A program made the translations under genes and the position numbers. DNA of 64,000 nucleotides. It comes from Rhipicephalus microplus (lineage: Eukaryota > Arthropoda > Arachnida > Ixodida > Ixodidae). The notes under the pieces are model-generated. The model saw nothing but the letters and a program-made list of their open reading frames with translations. It was not told where the DNA came from and did no database searches. Positions 25,407-35,810 of the stretch are shown in pieces (the stretch's first letter is position 1; each line of letters begins with the position of its first letter). The stretch lies in the NCBI RefSeq assembly GCF_043290135.1, contig NC_134701.1, forward strand, positions 203,623,601 to 203,687,600, given 5' to 3'.

Positions 25407-27175
25407 AGAGCTTTCGAAGTTTATTATTAGGCATAAGGTATTATTTGTAAGAAGGTATAAGATAAAGACAATTGAACACGCTCTGAAAAACGGAGGAAGC
25501 GTCAAAGCAGTGAACAGGAAACTTGAGATAGGTGAAAATCGGATGTTTGCACTAAGGGACAAAAAAGGCAAAATAACTACCAATATGTATAGGATAGTTA
25601 AAATAGCGGAGGAGTTTTACAGAGATCTGTACAGTAGCTGGGACAACCACGACTTTAATACTATAAGAACTAGCAGTAACCCAGATGACACCCCACCAGT
25701 AATGATAGAAGAAGTCAGAAAAGCTTTGGAGGGCATGCAAAGAGGCAAAGCTGCTGGTGAGGACCAGGTACAATCAGATCTGCTGAAAGATAGAGCACAG
25801 ATTGTGTTAGAAAAACTAGCCACCCTGTTTACGAGGTGTCTCCTGACGGGAAGAGAACCAGAGTCTTGGAAGAACGCTAATATCATCTTAATACATAAGA
25901 AAAGAGATGACAAGGACTTGAAGAATTACAGGCCGATGAGCTTGCTCTCTGTAGCATACAAGCTATTTACAAAGGTAATTGCTAATAGAGTAAAGAAAAC
26001 ATTAGAATTCAATCAACCAAAGGAACAATCACGATTTCGAACAGGCTACTACAGAACCGACCACATTCATACTATCAATCAGGTAATAGAGAAATGCTCA
26101 GAATGTAACCAACCACTTTACATAGCCCTCATAGATTACGAGAAGGCGTTTAATTCAGTAAAAATATCAGCCGTCATGCAGACACTGCGGAATGGGGGCG
26201 TTGATGAAGTATATATAAACATCCTGGAAGAAATCTACAGGAGACATTGCTACCATATTGCTTCATAAAGAAAGCAACAGAATACCAATCAAGAAGAGTG
26301 TAAGGCAGGGGGACACAATCTCCCTAATGCTAATTACCGCGTGCTTACAGGAGGTTTTCAGAAGCCTAGAATGGGAACAATTAGGGATAAGAGTTAATGG
26401 AGAGTACCTTAGTAACTTGCGCTTCGCCGATTGCATTGCATTGCTCAGTAACTCAGGGGACGAATTGCAACTCATAATTGTGGAGTTAGACAAGGAGAGC
26501 AGAAAGGTGGGTCTTAAAATGAATCTGCAGAAAACGAAAGTAAAGTACAACAACCTCGCAAAAGAGCAGCGCTTCAAGTTGTAAAAGACTATGTCTACTT
26601 AGTGCAGGTAATAACCGCGGAGCCAAACCACGATATTGAAGTAACTAGAAGAATAAGAATGGAATAGATCACATTTGGCAAGCACTCTCAAGTTATGATA
26701 TGTAGATTGCCACTATCCCTCAAGAGGGAGGTATATAACAGCTGTATCTTGCCGGTACTTAGCTACGGAGCAGAAACCTGGAGACTTACAAAGAGGGTTC
26801 AGCTTCAATTGAGGACGACGCAGCGAGCAATGGAAAGAAAAAGCTAGGTGTAACCTTGAAATACAAGAAGAGAGCAGAGTGGATTAGCGAAAAAACGGGG
26901 ATTAAGGATATCATAGCTGAAATCAAAAAGAAAAAATGGACATGGGCTGGGCATGTAGCGCGTAAACAGGATAACCACTGGTCATTAAGGGTAACTAACT
27001 GGATTCCCAGAGAAGGCAAGTGGGTTAAGGGGAGACAGAAGGTTAGGTGTGCAGATGAGATTAAGAAGTTTGTGGGTATAAATTGGCAGCAGCAAGCACA
27101 GGACCGAGTTAACTGGCGGAACATGGTAGAGGCCTTTGTCCAGCAGTGGAGGTAGTCAGGCTGATGATGAGGATG
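25407..27175 (+). mobile_element. RTE-type LINE inserted in the array, 5'-truncated
   Basis: The array unit is interrupted between AATATTGTGT (25397-25406) and AATACTGTGT (27176-27185), a 10-bp TSD with one mismatch. Outside these the unit reads continuously. The element ends with CTGATGATGAGGATG, an RTE-style short-repeat tail, and starts inside the endonuclease-reverse transcriptase linker. It is 1769 bp long. Confidence 0.9.
25410..27157 (+). pseudogene. RTE reverse transcriptase pseudogene
   Basis: Three successive frames remain. 25510-26268 encodes the fingers and palm with GKAAGEDQVQSDLLK, NYRPMSLLSVAYKLFTKVIANR and DYEKAFNSV, the last keeping the first catalytic Asp. 26258-26584, after a frameshift, has RQGDTISLMLITACLQ and the active-site box FADC instead of F/YADD, so one catalytic aspartate is lost. 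26856-27155 gives the C-terminal domain with WTWAGHVARKQDNHW and ending VEAFVQQWR, typical of RTE elements. In an active element this enzyme would copy its RNA at a nicked target. Frameshifts plus the lost Asp make it inactive. The upstream linker (HALKNGGSVKAVNRKL) is still readable, but the endonuclease is missing. Confidence 0.92.
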
Positions 27176-28495
27176 AATACTGTGTCAAAACACGGAAAAA
27201 CGAGCCTCTAAGTATACACACCATTCTCTTATTCATTAACGAAGGTCTCGTACTGGCGGACTTGGTGCCGTAAGGTTGTATACGAGAGACTATTGGTCAG
27301 CTGCCAGCTATATTAGGTTCACGTGGTACGTGACGCCAAACAGGCTCATAGAGAGTGTGCCACACTCACTTCCATGGCTGAAGGTAGCGCTGACTGACAC
27401 TCACACGTTTAAATTCACATATAAACCCAATAAAGTTGTTTGGGGGATAGCCGCCGTGGTAGCTCAGTGGTAGAGTATCGAACGCGTTATTCGAAGGTGG
27501 CAGGTTCGGTTCCTACTTACGGCAAGTTATCTCATTACCCACTTTTCTTTTTTAACATATACATTACAATTGGTCTAACAACTTTCCCTATACATTCCTT
27601 GGCATTATTGTCTGTTAGATCTCTTTAAATAAATTATATTGTGTCAAAACACAAAAAAACCGAGCCCTTAAATACACTTCTTTCCCGTATTCATTAACGA
27701 GGGTCTCGTACTGGCCGACTTGGTGACGTAAGTTTGTATACGAGGGACTATTGGTCAGCTGCCAGCTCGTAATAAGTTCACGTGATAAGTGACACCAAAC
27801 ATGCTCACAAAAAGTGTGCCACACTCATTTTCATGGCTACAGGTGGCGCTGACTGACACTCCCACGTTTAAATTCACATATAAACCCAATAAAGTGGCTG
27901 GGGGCACAGCTGTCGTGGTAGCTCAGTGGTAGAGCATCGAATGCGTTATTCGAATGTCGCAGGTTTGGTTCCTGCTCACTGCAAGTTATCTTTTCACCCA
28001 CTTTTCTTTATTCATATTTATATCACAATCGGTGTAATACCTTCCCCTAAACATTCATTCGCATTATTGTCTGTTATATGTCATTATTATTGTGTGAAAA
28101 CACGTAAAAACGAGCCCTTAGGTATACACATATTTCCCTCATTCATTAACGAGGGTCTCGTACTGGCAGACTTGGGGCCGTAAGGTTGTATACGAGAGAC
28201 TATTGGTCAGCTGCCAGCTCGTAATAAGTTCACGTGCTAAGTGACACCAAACATGCCCATAAAGAGTGTGCCACACTCATTTCCATGGCTACAGGTGGCG
28301 CTGACTGACACTCCCACGTTTAAATTCACATATAAACCAAATAAAGGGGTTGGCGGGATATCCGCTGCGCTTGCTCAGTGGTAGAGCATCGAACACGTTA
28401 TTTGAAGGTCGCAGGTTCGATTTCTACCCGTGGTAAGTTATCTTTTCACCCACTTTTCTTTCTTCTATACATTACAATTGGTCTAATAACTTCCC

Positions 28496-28497
<2 letters not shown>

Positions 28498-28568
<71 letters not shown>
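28498..28568. repeat. (TA)n microsatellite, third
   Basis: 71 bp of TA, starting at the same place in the 455-bp unit (after AACTTCCCCCA) where other units read CATTCCTTGG. Confidence 0.97.
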
Positions 28569-28575
<7 letters not shown>

Positions 28576-29402
28576 AGAACCTTTGAGGTGAACGTCCGCA
28601 CTTCTCCTTATCTGCTTCTCCTCCGTGTTTTCTACCACGTAGTGTACATCGATCATGAATCATGAACTAGACCAATCCACTTAGAAATGTCTATGGCTGT
28701 CTGATTCGATCTGTTTCCATACTTGCTGGTGAAACTTGTGTTTCGGGCCGAAGCGTTCTGTTCGGATGCGAAAGTTGAGAGTCCTGATTGCTTGTGATAT
28801 TCTCTAAGCTGGGTGTGTTTGAGAGCTGCCCTTCTGCGATGTCGCCTCTTATTTGTAGAATGAACAGTCCGTAAAGGTAATTGAACTTTATTGATGAGTC
28901 GCTTGAGGGCGCCTGCGCATGCCCGAATTTTAATGCATGGTTTCTGCGTGGTGGCCGGAATGTAGTATGGCTCGGAACAGCTTCGGAAGGTTTTAGGAGG
29001 CTCACTGTTTTTTTTTTTAATACCGGTACGATGAGACACTTGCATGAGACATGTCCCATCATTTGAAAAAATCACGCTTACAGAAACATAAGTTAAAATT
29101 AAAATGTCCGGGTCATGTTCGTTTCTTTTTTTTTACATGAAAGTGGTTTATCCCGAGTTCTAGAAAGACCACAGAGGTATTTCTCTCACAGAAAAGATGT
29201 TGATAAAGAACTGCTAAGGAATGATAAACAACTATTAGAAAGCCATCCACTACTGAGAATCGTACGTACGACTACGTAGTCTGTAACGATAAGAGCCCGG
29301 CGCACTACGTACTAACCTATTGAGGGAGCTGCACGATACACCGCAATCACACCTTAGATCCCTCACACACTCTTTTTCGAAAGGTGCCCTCTGGTTGAGG
29401 GA
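28569..29402. other. No firm feature
   Basis: Overlapping minus-strand frames of 123-140 codons (28653-29075) show no domain I recognise and no splice or signal features. Confidence 0.4.
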
Positions 29403-29591
29403 CTAGCAGGAGGAGCGTTGGACTGGCGTATGGCGAAGAGATGTGATGCAGCATGACACACACTGGCTCCCGAGAGTGAAGGAATCGGTGATGACGCAGT
29501 TAATGCACGGCTTTCGAGATTCGCCGATCTCGGAGGCCATAGCTACCAGTGAAAATATTATGCCAGCGAAAAGCGCTAGTGGCACTAGCAT
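29403..29591 (-). CDS. Small secreted cysteine-rich peptide candidate
   Basis: The 62-codon frame begins MLVPLALFAGIIFSLVAMAS, a textbook signal peptide (hydrophobic core, small residues Ala-Met-Ala-Ser before a likely cleavage). It is followed by a 42-residue tail with six cysteines: C-x2-C-x11-C-x2-CC-x13-C, starting at KPCINC. Such short, disulfide-rich secreted products are typical of tick saliva and haemolymph, but I do not recognise the family. The start ATG sits in CTTCGATGC, an unremarkable context. No TATA box is obvious upstream and no AATAAA follows, so it may be one exon of a longer gene or a chance ORF. There are no repeats over it and no neighbouring genes. Confidence 0.4.
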   Translation of the reverse strand: MLVPLALFAGIIFSLVAMASEIGESRKPCINCVITDSFTLGSQCVSCCITSLRHTPVQRSSC

Positions 29592-30829
29592 CGAAGAGTC
29601 GCACTACACGCAGTGACGTTCTTATCCTTTCGCTTCGCGCGTGTTAGTGTGTGTTGGTTCATTGTCGGATTAGGGCAGTTTTTACATGCACCGGCGGCGT
29701 TTTTCCTTCACCGACTGCTTCGAGTACGCTAGCAGTGACACAACGTGCTGTTCGAATGAGCCGTGCTAAAAAGCAATAATGCCAACGGGTTAAGGTCACG
29801 CCTTGGTGGAGCGAGACAGAAGCCAGTGGGACGTGGAACGTCTGCGAGTGTTCGCAGATAAAGTACGAACCTCTGACTCCCATTTTGATGAAGTGAAGTG
29901 TGGCAGAATATGCGTGAGCAATGGTATATGTCACCATATGACTCGGGAGTGGACACCATGCCATTTTTCTACCTAACTGTCGGTGCTTTGAAGTGCGTAT
30001 CGACTGCAAGTGTTTATTGTGTACTTGTTCTTGTCATCTTTGCGAGAAATTCATGATGTGTACGCTCAGTTCAAACATAGATTAACAACGTCGCATGCCA
30101 CGATGGGTAAATATTCATCATGGAAGTTATTGGTCGTGGTGGAGGTCTGCCACCAGGAGTCAGCGGGAGTGCATCGACGAAAAACGAAGCTATAACTGCC
30201 AAACACAAACAGACATTGTACAAGCTCCGATATATCACTACACAACAAGCGCGACTTCTGTGAAGACCGGTTTCACTTTTGTGTTATACCGATTCTTATG
30301 ACTAAGGGATCAGCCACGCTTTTTTTTTCTTTTTTGTAACATTTGAATTGTTGCTATCGTGAGTATTCTTTCTTTTTGTTGCTTTATTCGGAGAAGGCAC
30401 CACGTCAGCACTTTCCACGTTTGTGCTGTTTTATTTTTGTTCAGAACTAACTAAGCCCTAACTGCCTACCATGTAGCCGTCTCTTAGATATTGAGGAGCC
30501 TGCAACATTAAGCATTTTCTGTGCATTATTGATCTTGTTGTTCCTAGTGAATTCAGTTGACAAAGTGGCTGCGCTTCTCGTTCTTTCAGTTCAGTATGTT
30601 TATTATATATTCATAAAAAGGTTCACTCTATTTGTAAAGTTTGTATCTCATAACTCAATATGAGTATTAAAGGGTCGAAATGACCGATGGCGTTATTTAA
30701 ATGAGTGTATATTCTGATCCATGAGACGCCGCTCACCTTCGCCTTTTCGCGGCTACTATCCTCTACTTCGACCCGTCTGATTTTTCACTGATAGTCATTC
30801 GGAAAACTAAATGATGCAGATTGTGGAGG
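29592..30829. other. No firm feature
   Basis: A 116-codon minus-strand frame (29659-30009) and short plus-strand frames lack recognisable domains. Upstream of the peptide candidate a run of short out-of-frame ATGs is present on the minus strand. Confidence 0.4.
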
Positions 30830-31860
30830 AAAAACATCATTTGAAATTAGGGCTGAAATTTTCCCATCAGACCAGTGTAACATAGTTTTTGTGGACGTGC
30901 ACGGAGTGCATGCCAATGCTTTGGTGGACACGGGTGTGCCATTTTCTGTTATACAAAAAAATTTGTGCCAACGTCTAAACAAAGTAAAGACGCCTTACGA
31001 TTGAACCTTGTTAGTTGCTGGCCAGGGGTATATCATTAGCCGTTCCACATTTTGTAACTGACCATGTTCTCATCGACAGCATCCGCCATCATGTCCAGTT
31101 TGCTGTCCAGTCCTGCTGCTCTCACCAACTCAATTCAGGGTGAGATTTACTGTCGTCTGCCTCCGCAGCTATTTGCTGTGAACAACGCGTCGTAAACCTC
31201 GCCGACCCCGACTACATGCTCGACAACAACACCCGGAAACATTCGTCTGGTCGCTGTGGAAGACACCGAACTGCCGCTACTTCAAGAGCAAATTGTCACC
31301 ACTACGTCTAACGACACCTACCGCGAGGAATGTCATTCGAGGTTTTAGGCGTCGACCCTCACGGGTCTCTTCCTGTCACATCCGCTGGCTAACGAGGGAT
31401 AGTTGCCGCCATAGACCACTTGACACGATACGCTGAGACAACCTCTGTGATTACTGGCTCAGCGGCGGAAGTTCATTATTCACGCCATAATCCTGCGTCA
31501 TTGGGCTTCCCATGTAATGATTAATGACCGTGGAAAGTTGTTGTTGTCATAAATGCTAAATGAAGTACTGCGCGCTTCTGGAACAGCTCAGAAGACAGTT
31601 TCAAACTACCACCCTCGGGCCAAGGGTCTCACCAAACGATTTCATCGTACTCTTGCAGACATAATTGCCGTTTATGTCCACCCCTACCACAAAAACGGGA
31701 ATACTCTTGGTTAAATACGGACTGCGCACCATTTCAATCTTCAGCTTTTCAGCGCGATATTTACCCTGGAGGCCTGACACTGTGAGTCATCCTCTGAGCG
31801 GCGCCTTCGCGCCGTAGCCGAGGTAGTTCATGTTTCACGTACAACGACCTGGGCGCGATG
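30830..31860 (+). pseudogene. Gypsy-type retrotransposon remnant: protease and integrase
   Basis: A retropepsin motif ALVDTGVPFSVI is at 30918-30953. After stops and a deletion that removes reverse transcriptase and RNase H, integrase phrases follow: DHLTRYAETTSVITGSAAEV (from about 31415) and YHPRAKGLTKRFHRTLAD (about 31604-31657), the conserved catalytic-core C-terminal part of Gypsy integrases. VAEVVHV near 31820 resembles the end of pol. Frameshifts and stops are numerous. The integrase would have inserted the DNA copy; this one cannot work. It is a separate element from the 14.6-kb remnant. Confidence 0.75.
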
Positions 31861-31871
31861 GCCTCGCCGAG

Positions 31872-32292
31872 GTGTAAGATGATAGATGATTCAACCTTCC
31901 CTCGCCATCTCCAGGTGCACGCTCGCGCAAAAGTAGACCTACGCCACAAAGAGTACAGCCCCCCCTCCCCCCCCGCAGGACAGCCCTGGATCTCCCATTG
32001 GTTAAAAGTGACGCCATCTGTTTGGGACTGCCGCTTGGACGAACCGGACATCACTCGCCCCAGATCGTGAGTCACAGGAAGTGACGTGAGTTGAAGCTAC
32101 ATAAGTCGAGCAGCCATCGAAGCAGTGGTTGTCTTCGCTTGGCCGAGGTCCGCAGCGTGCGAGTTGCTGCCGACCAAAGTTATGTGTCTCAACGGTCAAT
32201 TCTATCATCTTAATATTTTACCAGGATTATCCTATGTAAATATTTTAAAGTGTTTCCCCTTACGTCCACATCATTCTAAACCAATTCCCACA
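31872..32292 (+). repeat. Possible 3' LTR of the Gypsy remnant
   Basis: The segment follows the end of pol, starts TGTAAGATG and ends CCCACA, fitting TG...CA LTR ends, and is about 420 bp. No second LTR is in the window to confirm it. Confidence 0.25.
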
Positions 32293-32599
32293 CATCAGCG
32301 GTGAGATGTAATACCTTCCACCAGTCCAGATCTTCATTTACAACACCGTCCTTCAGTGCACAACATGCTACTCGCTGTTCTACCTTGTGTACAGCGTCTC
32401 CTTACTACCTTTCTCGACGTATCCTTCTTCCCAGCAATATTAAAAATGACAAGCTTCTAGCGAAGAATACCATTCCTGACCGGCCCTGTCTTGCCATCAG
32501 GATCGAATCAACAATGAAGCGAGGCTGCAAGAGTGGAAGCTCATTTATGACACTAAGCAAGATGAAAAAATTCACCCGAATCTATATGTTACACTGTAT

Positions 32600-33266
32600 A
32601 TGTCGTCGAAAGATGATAGTCTTGCATCTGGAGAGAGTGAACAAAACGTTTATTTGATGTTCTGCGCAAGAAAATTGGTGAATTGTATTCTGCAGGCGCT
32701 GCGTTAGAGTGCCTCGAGCGTGTGGCGGAGGCGAACGAGCGCATCTAGGCGGTAGGTGTTCTGTGTCTAACATGTTAGACATAAGTGCCATCTGGCAGTT
32801 ATCTTCGAAAACTAAGGCACGCAGCCCGCGGAGAAAGATGCGTGCCAGTCTCGGAGGTGATAAGGTGTAGAACGCAAAGCGACGGGCAGGTGGCTCCACC
32901 GGGCCGTCGTAGCAAAGCGTTGGAAACACCTTCTTGAGCATCGCGTTGCACTGTCAGCGCAGCGCGTTAAACGCTACATTCCTTATAGTTATTTGTGTGT
33001 GCCTCTTCTAGTATAAAGGCAGGCATAGAAAACATTGAAGCGTTGTTGTGGCACCTCAGATATGCGCAATAATTGCTATTTATTGACAATCGCACAACTA
33101 TGAACGCTAAACCTTGAGCAATATTGGTTGGCGCTGCGGATGGGGTTGGCCGTTTGGGGCAGTTTGAGGTATCTCTAGGGCGGACAAACAGACAAATGTA
33201 CAGACAGACAGACAGACAGACAAAATTTTTTTGTTGAAGGTCCCCAAGAAAGACTAATCGTCTTTA
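32600..33266 (+). repeat. Dispersed element DR-B, copy 1
   Basis: It is collinear with 38345-38974 over about 650 bp (GAGAGAGTGAACAAAA; TTTATTTGATGTTCTGCGCA; GATATGCGCAATAATTGC; GCTGCGGATGGGGTTGGCCG). Left end GAAAGATGATAGTCTTGC and right end, inverted, TAAAGACGATTAGTCTTTC form an imperfect terminal inverted repeat of about 18 bp. Short (CAGA)n runs lie at 33204-33222. It has no supported coding capacity and is probably a non-autonomous DNA element. Confidence 0.75.
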
Positions 33267-33330
33267 AAAAATGACAGCATAGCCACGGGGTAAATGATGA
33301 AGAGTGGAGCGAAGCTGGGTCAGCACACCA
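33267..33330 (+). repeat. DR-A end fragment
   Basis: ATGACAGCATAGCCACGGGG and AGTGGAGCGAAGCTG match the left end of DR-A. It directly abuts the right end of DR-B copy 1; the rest of DR-A is absent. Confidence 0.6.
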
Positions 33331-33662
33331 TTGCCGCGCCGTTTGGGCCTCCCGTTCTCGTACGCCGGGATCTTGTCAGCGCCGCCGCGCAGCTTCACGG
33401 CGCGCTTCTGGCTCGCGCGCTCGCATATCGGGGCTCGGTCTTCGAGTGCGAGCCGCTGCCGCCTTTCACGCACGCTGCTCTTCAGCCTTATCTATCCACG
33501 GACCTTCTGAACGCACGCGCGTGCCAGAACGGCTTTTATTTTAGGGTTCCTCAATGCACGAGCCCCCTTGGAGGGTGAAGCCACTCTTTGAAGGAGGGAG
33601 TGCCATTCGGCTCCACCCGTCTCGTCGCGGCTGGTTGAGTGAGACACGTGCGCAGCGTTTCC
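33331..33662. other. GC-rich spacer
   Basis: It lies between the DR-A end and the THAP frame. It holds open frames on both strands, none recognised. It may include 5' sequence of the P-like element. Confidence 0.4.
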
Positions 33663-33836
33663 TCGGGCAAAGTGCCTGGGTGTTGCGTGCCACAGTGCAC
33701 AAACCTCTCAAGAAATGTCTACAGGATGCTGAGATTCCCGAAAAAACAGCAAGGGCGACTCTTTTGGTTTGTAACGATCAAGCGCGAGAAATGGCAACCC
33801 ACGGACCGTTCATGTTTGTGCGGCGTAATTAATGCC
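33663..33836 (+). pseudogene. P-element/THAP transposase remnant, N-terminal THAP domain
   Basis: The frame from 33639 encodes GCCVPQCTN, RFPKKQQGRLFWFVTIKREK and WQPTDRSCLC. This matches the THAP zinc finger: an N-terminal C-C pair, FP, W, and the WxP...S.LC segment. The final zinc-binding His expected three residues after the last Cys is not seen (CGVI), so the finger is probably dead. In P-like transposases this domain binds the element's own ends. The C-terminal part of what appears to be the same element lies 600 bp downstream. Confidence 0.72.
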
Positions 33837-34086
33837 ATTTCAGTTATTCGAAAGTTATAACTGAAAGCGCTGTCACATGGACACTTTCAACCATTATAAA
33901 GCTTCATAAAGCTTGATGGGTGCAATACACGTTCATTTGCACGCTGTGCACATGCGTATATAACTCGTTCATTTCGGATAGCGCAAAATGCGTTGTTCTC
34001 AATCGCTTCTTGTACACAAGCTGCAATTGCGCGAAGATAAGTGCCAATGTTGTGCCCTTGTTGCTGCTGGCGCCTTCAACTATTTC

Positions 34087-34399
34087 TTTTTGGGGCAAAG
34101 CTCTTTATGCCATTGGTCGTATGTCACGTGTCGTCGTAGTCGTCGTAGTCGTAATAGTCAGTTGCATTTCATTGTATGTCAGTTAAAACGGTGTCACAAC
34201 ATATCCACAGAGTGAATGATGATGAGTGAGGTGAAGCGCCCACCAGTCCGTCCATGTTTACGTGCGTTGATCCTTCCGTACCTTCGTTCACCCGTCCTTA
34301 CGTCCATCCATGCGTCTGTGCGTCCGTTCATTAGTCCGTCCCTGCGTTCGTCCGCGCGTCTGTTCGCCTGTGCGTCTATTCGTGCGCTCGTTCCTAACG
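34087..34399 (+). repeat. DR-A copy inside the P-like remnant
   Basis: It has a TTTTTGGGGCAAAGCTCTTT end, a (GTCGTA)n-like run at 34127-34160, then CAACATATCCACAGAGTGAA with a short tetranucleotide array to about 34399. The two halves of DR-A lie head to tail with little between. It separates the two P-element parts. Confidence 0.6.
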
Positions 34400-34439
34400 C
34401 GTACGATATGTGTATATGCGTCAGCCAGTTTTTTCACAT

Positions 34440-34811
34440 GCTTGTAAACTCTAGTTATCAAAATGATGACTCACAGTACCTCGTTGACATGATTTCCCAA
34501 GGTAAAATAGAGTGTCGTGGAGACGCTGAAGAGGAAAGTGATGACGGGGAAAATGTTTTTATTGAAGCGTTGACTTCAATAAAATGCAGCATTTTGCACC
34601 ATATAGGTGGATTTCTTGTGTAAGGAATTTCGAAAAAAACGGATTGTGGACAGTGCAGGGCTGTAATGAAGATCTCGGCGAGCCATGAACACGCATATTT
34701 AACTGCACTGAAGAAGTATGTTAATGATGGCGAGAACTTGTGTTATCCTAGCAACGAGGATATAAGCTCGCTCATATCTCCTGAGCAGACGACAACCTGT
34801 TCACCATGATG
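34440..34811 (+). pseudogene. P-element/THAP transposase remnant, C-terminal domain
   Basis: The frame ending at 34623 reads IECRGDAEEESDDGENVFIE and ILHHIGGFLV. After a stop the same frame continues KTDCGQCRAVMK, AYLTALKKYVNDGENLCYPS and NEDISSLIS. This is the conserved C-terminal signature of P-element/THAP9-like transposases: a hydrophobic IGGF block, a CxxC pair, and an LK..GGL/ENLCYPS block. The stop at 34621-34623 and the missing catalytic core make it inactive. Together with the THAP domain upstream it marks one internally deleted P-like transposon. Confidence 0.72.
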
Positions 34812-35449
34812 CCCCCTCTCAAAGCTGTAACTGAATATTTGATCAAAAGGGCGAAGTTCACCGTGCAGGCAGGCCAGTAATTTAAAGGTCCCCTGGAAAA
34901 AATGTTTATATCAACTTATGCACAAGTAAAGCTGCACATTCACCTGCGCCAGCTCGAAACAAGGAGAACCAGTGGAAGGGAAGCAAGACATGCGCTGCGG
35001 TTAACTTGCAGTGAGTTCTAATGCTTGTTTTTGAAGTATAATAAGGTTATCGTCCAAATAAAGCTCTAGCATCCAAAATTTCTGTATAATAAATGCGATT
35101 TGCTTGGTCATTGTTGTGAAGCTGTATGGTCGCTTCATTTTAACAATATCAATGAACGCTTTAAAAATTGATAGTTTAAAATACATTCCTATAGAAAACA
35201 CGCTAAACCTGGCTTTACAGTCAATGTCTGCGTGCAAGTCATGATTTAATGCCATAAAATTAACATGTAGATCACTAAATGGAATGGTATGTTTTCAATA
35301 GTTTTTTGCCAATCTGCAGTTTGCAGTAATGTAAAAGAGATGAAAACAACGTACAATATACTGTGCGTTGCAGGGTGTGGTCTCTAAATGAGGTAGCCAT
35401 TGAATAATTCAAAAACAATATTATATGAAAATATGTTACGCAGTCTCAG
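34812..35449. other. No recognised feature
   Basis: AT-rich sequence following the P-like remnant; it may contain its 3' untranslated part. No domain was found. Confidence 0.4.
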
Positions 35450-35810
35450 TTTTAGGGGCGAAGCTTCTAATGCCGTGGGTTTGCTTAGCAGGTCTGTGAC
35501 CACTTCTCAACCACATAGTTGTATGACTCACTCAGCATGTGGTGCTAGTGTGAGTCACACACAGACGGACGGAAGCAAGACCGGACGAACGAACGTACGC
35601 CTTGCCCCACTCATCATGAATGAGGATGAGTGGAAAGAAGCGTTCGTCTGTTCTTGCTATGCTGTGCTTCGCGGATATGCTGGACGGATAGACGTATGAA
35701 TGAACGTACAGACGGATGGACGCATAAACGGACACATGGACAGAAGCAAGGTTGGAAGCACGGATAAACGCTTCACCCCACACATCATCATTCACTCCGT
35801 GGATATGCTG
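35450..35810 (-). repeat. Dispersed repeat DR-A, short copy
   Basis: It begins TTTTAGGGGCGAAGCTTC and contains two separate tetranucleotide array blocks, each followed by a TCATCATTCACTCC/GGATATGCTG-type end (about 35600-35680 and 35780-35810). The right-hand end is therefore duplicated. Confidence 0.7.

Larger units (their letters stand above)
25262..28497 (+). repeat. Tandem array of ~455-bp tRNA-headed units
   Basis: Units start with a tRNA-like head (GTGGTAGCTCAGTGGTAGAG; B-box-like GGTTCGGTTCC) and continue with CACTTTTCTTTYTT and CATTCCTTGGCATTATTGTC. Next comes GGTCTCGTACTGGC, and each unit ends CATATAAACCCAATAAAG before the next head. The phrase AGCTCAGTGG occurs at 27461, 27920 and (as TGCTCAGTGG) 28372, giving periods of 459 and 452 bp. 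The first unit is split by the RTE insertion, and the last is cut by (TA)n. The heads could recruit RNA polymerase III, but the anticodon loops lack U33. This is either a satellite born from a SINE or locally duplicated SINEs. Confidence 0.88.

Noticed and set aside
27450..28440. Cluster of tRNA genes
   Set aside because: The heads sit in 455-bp tandem units, lack U33 in the anticodon loop and have no acceptor-stem pairing.
33204..33222. (CAGA)n as a separate element
   Set aside because: A short run belonging to the DR-B body; a degenerate version is at the same place in copy 2.
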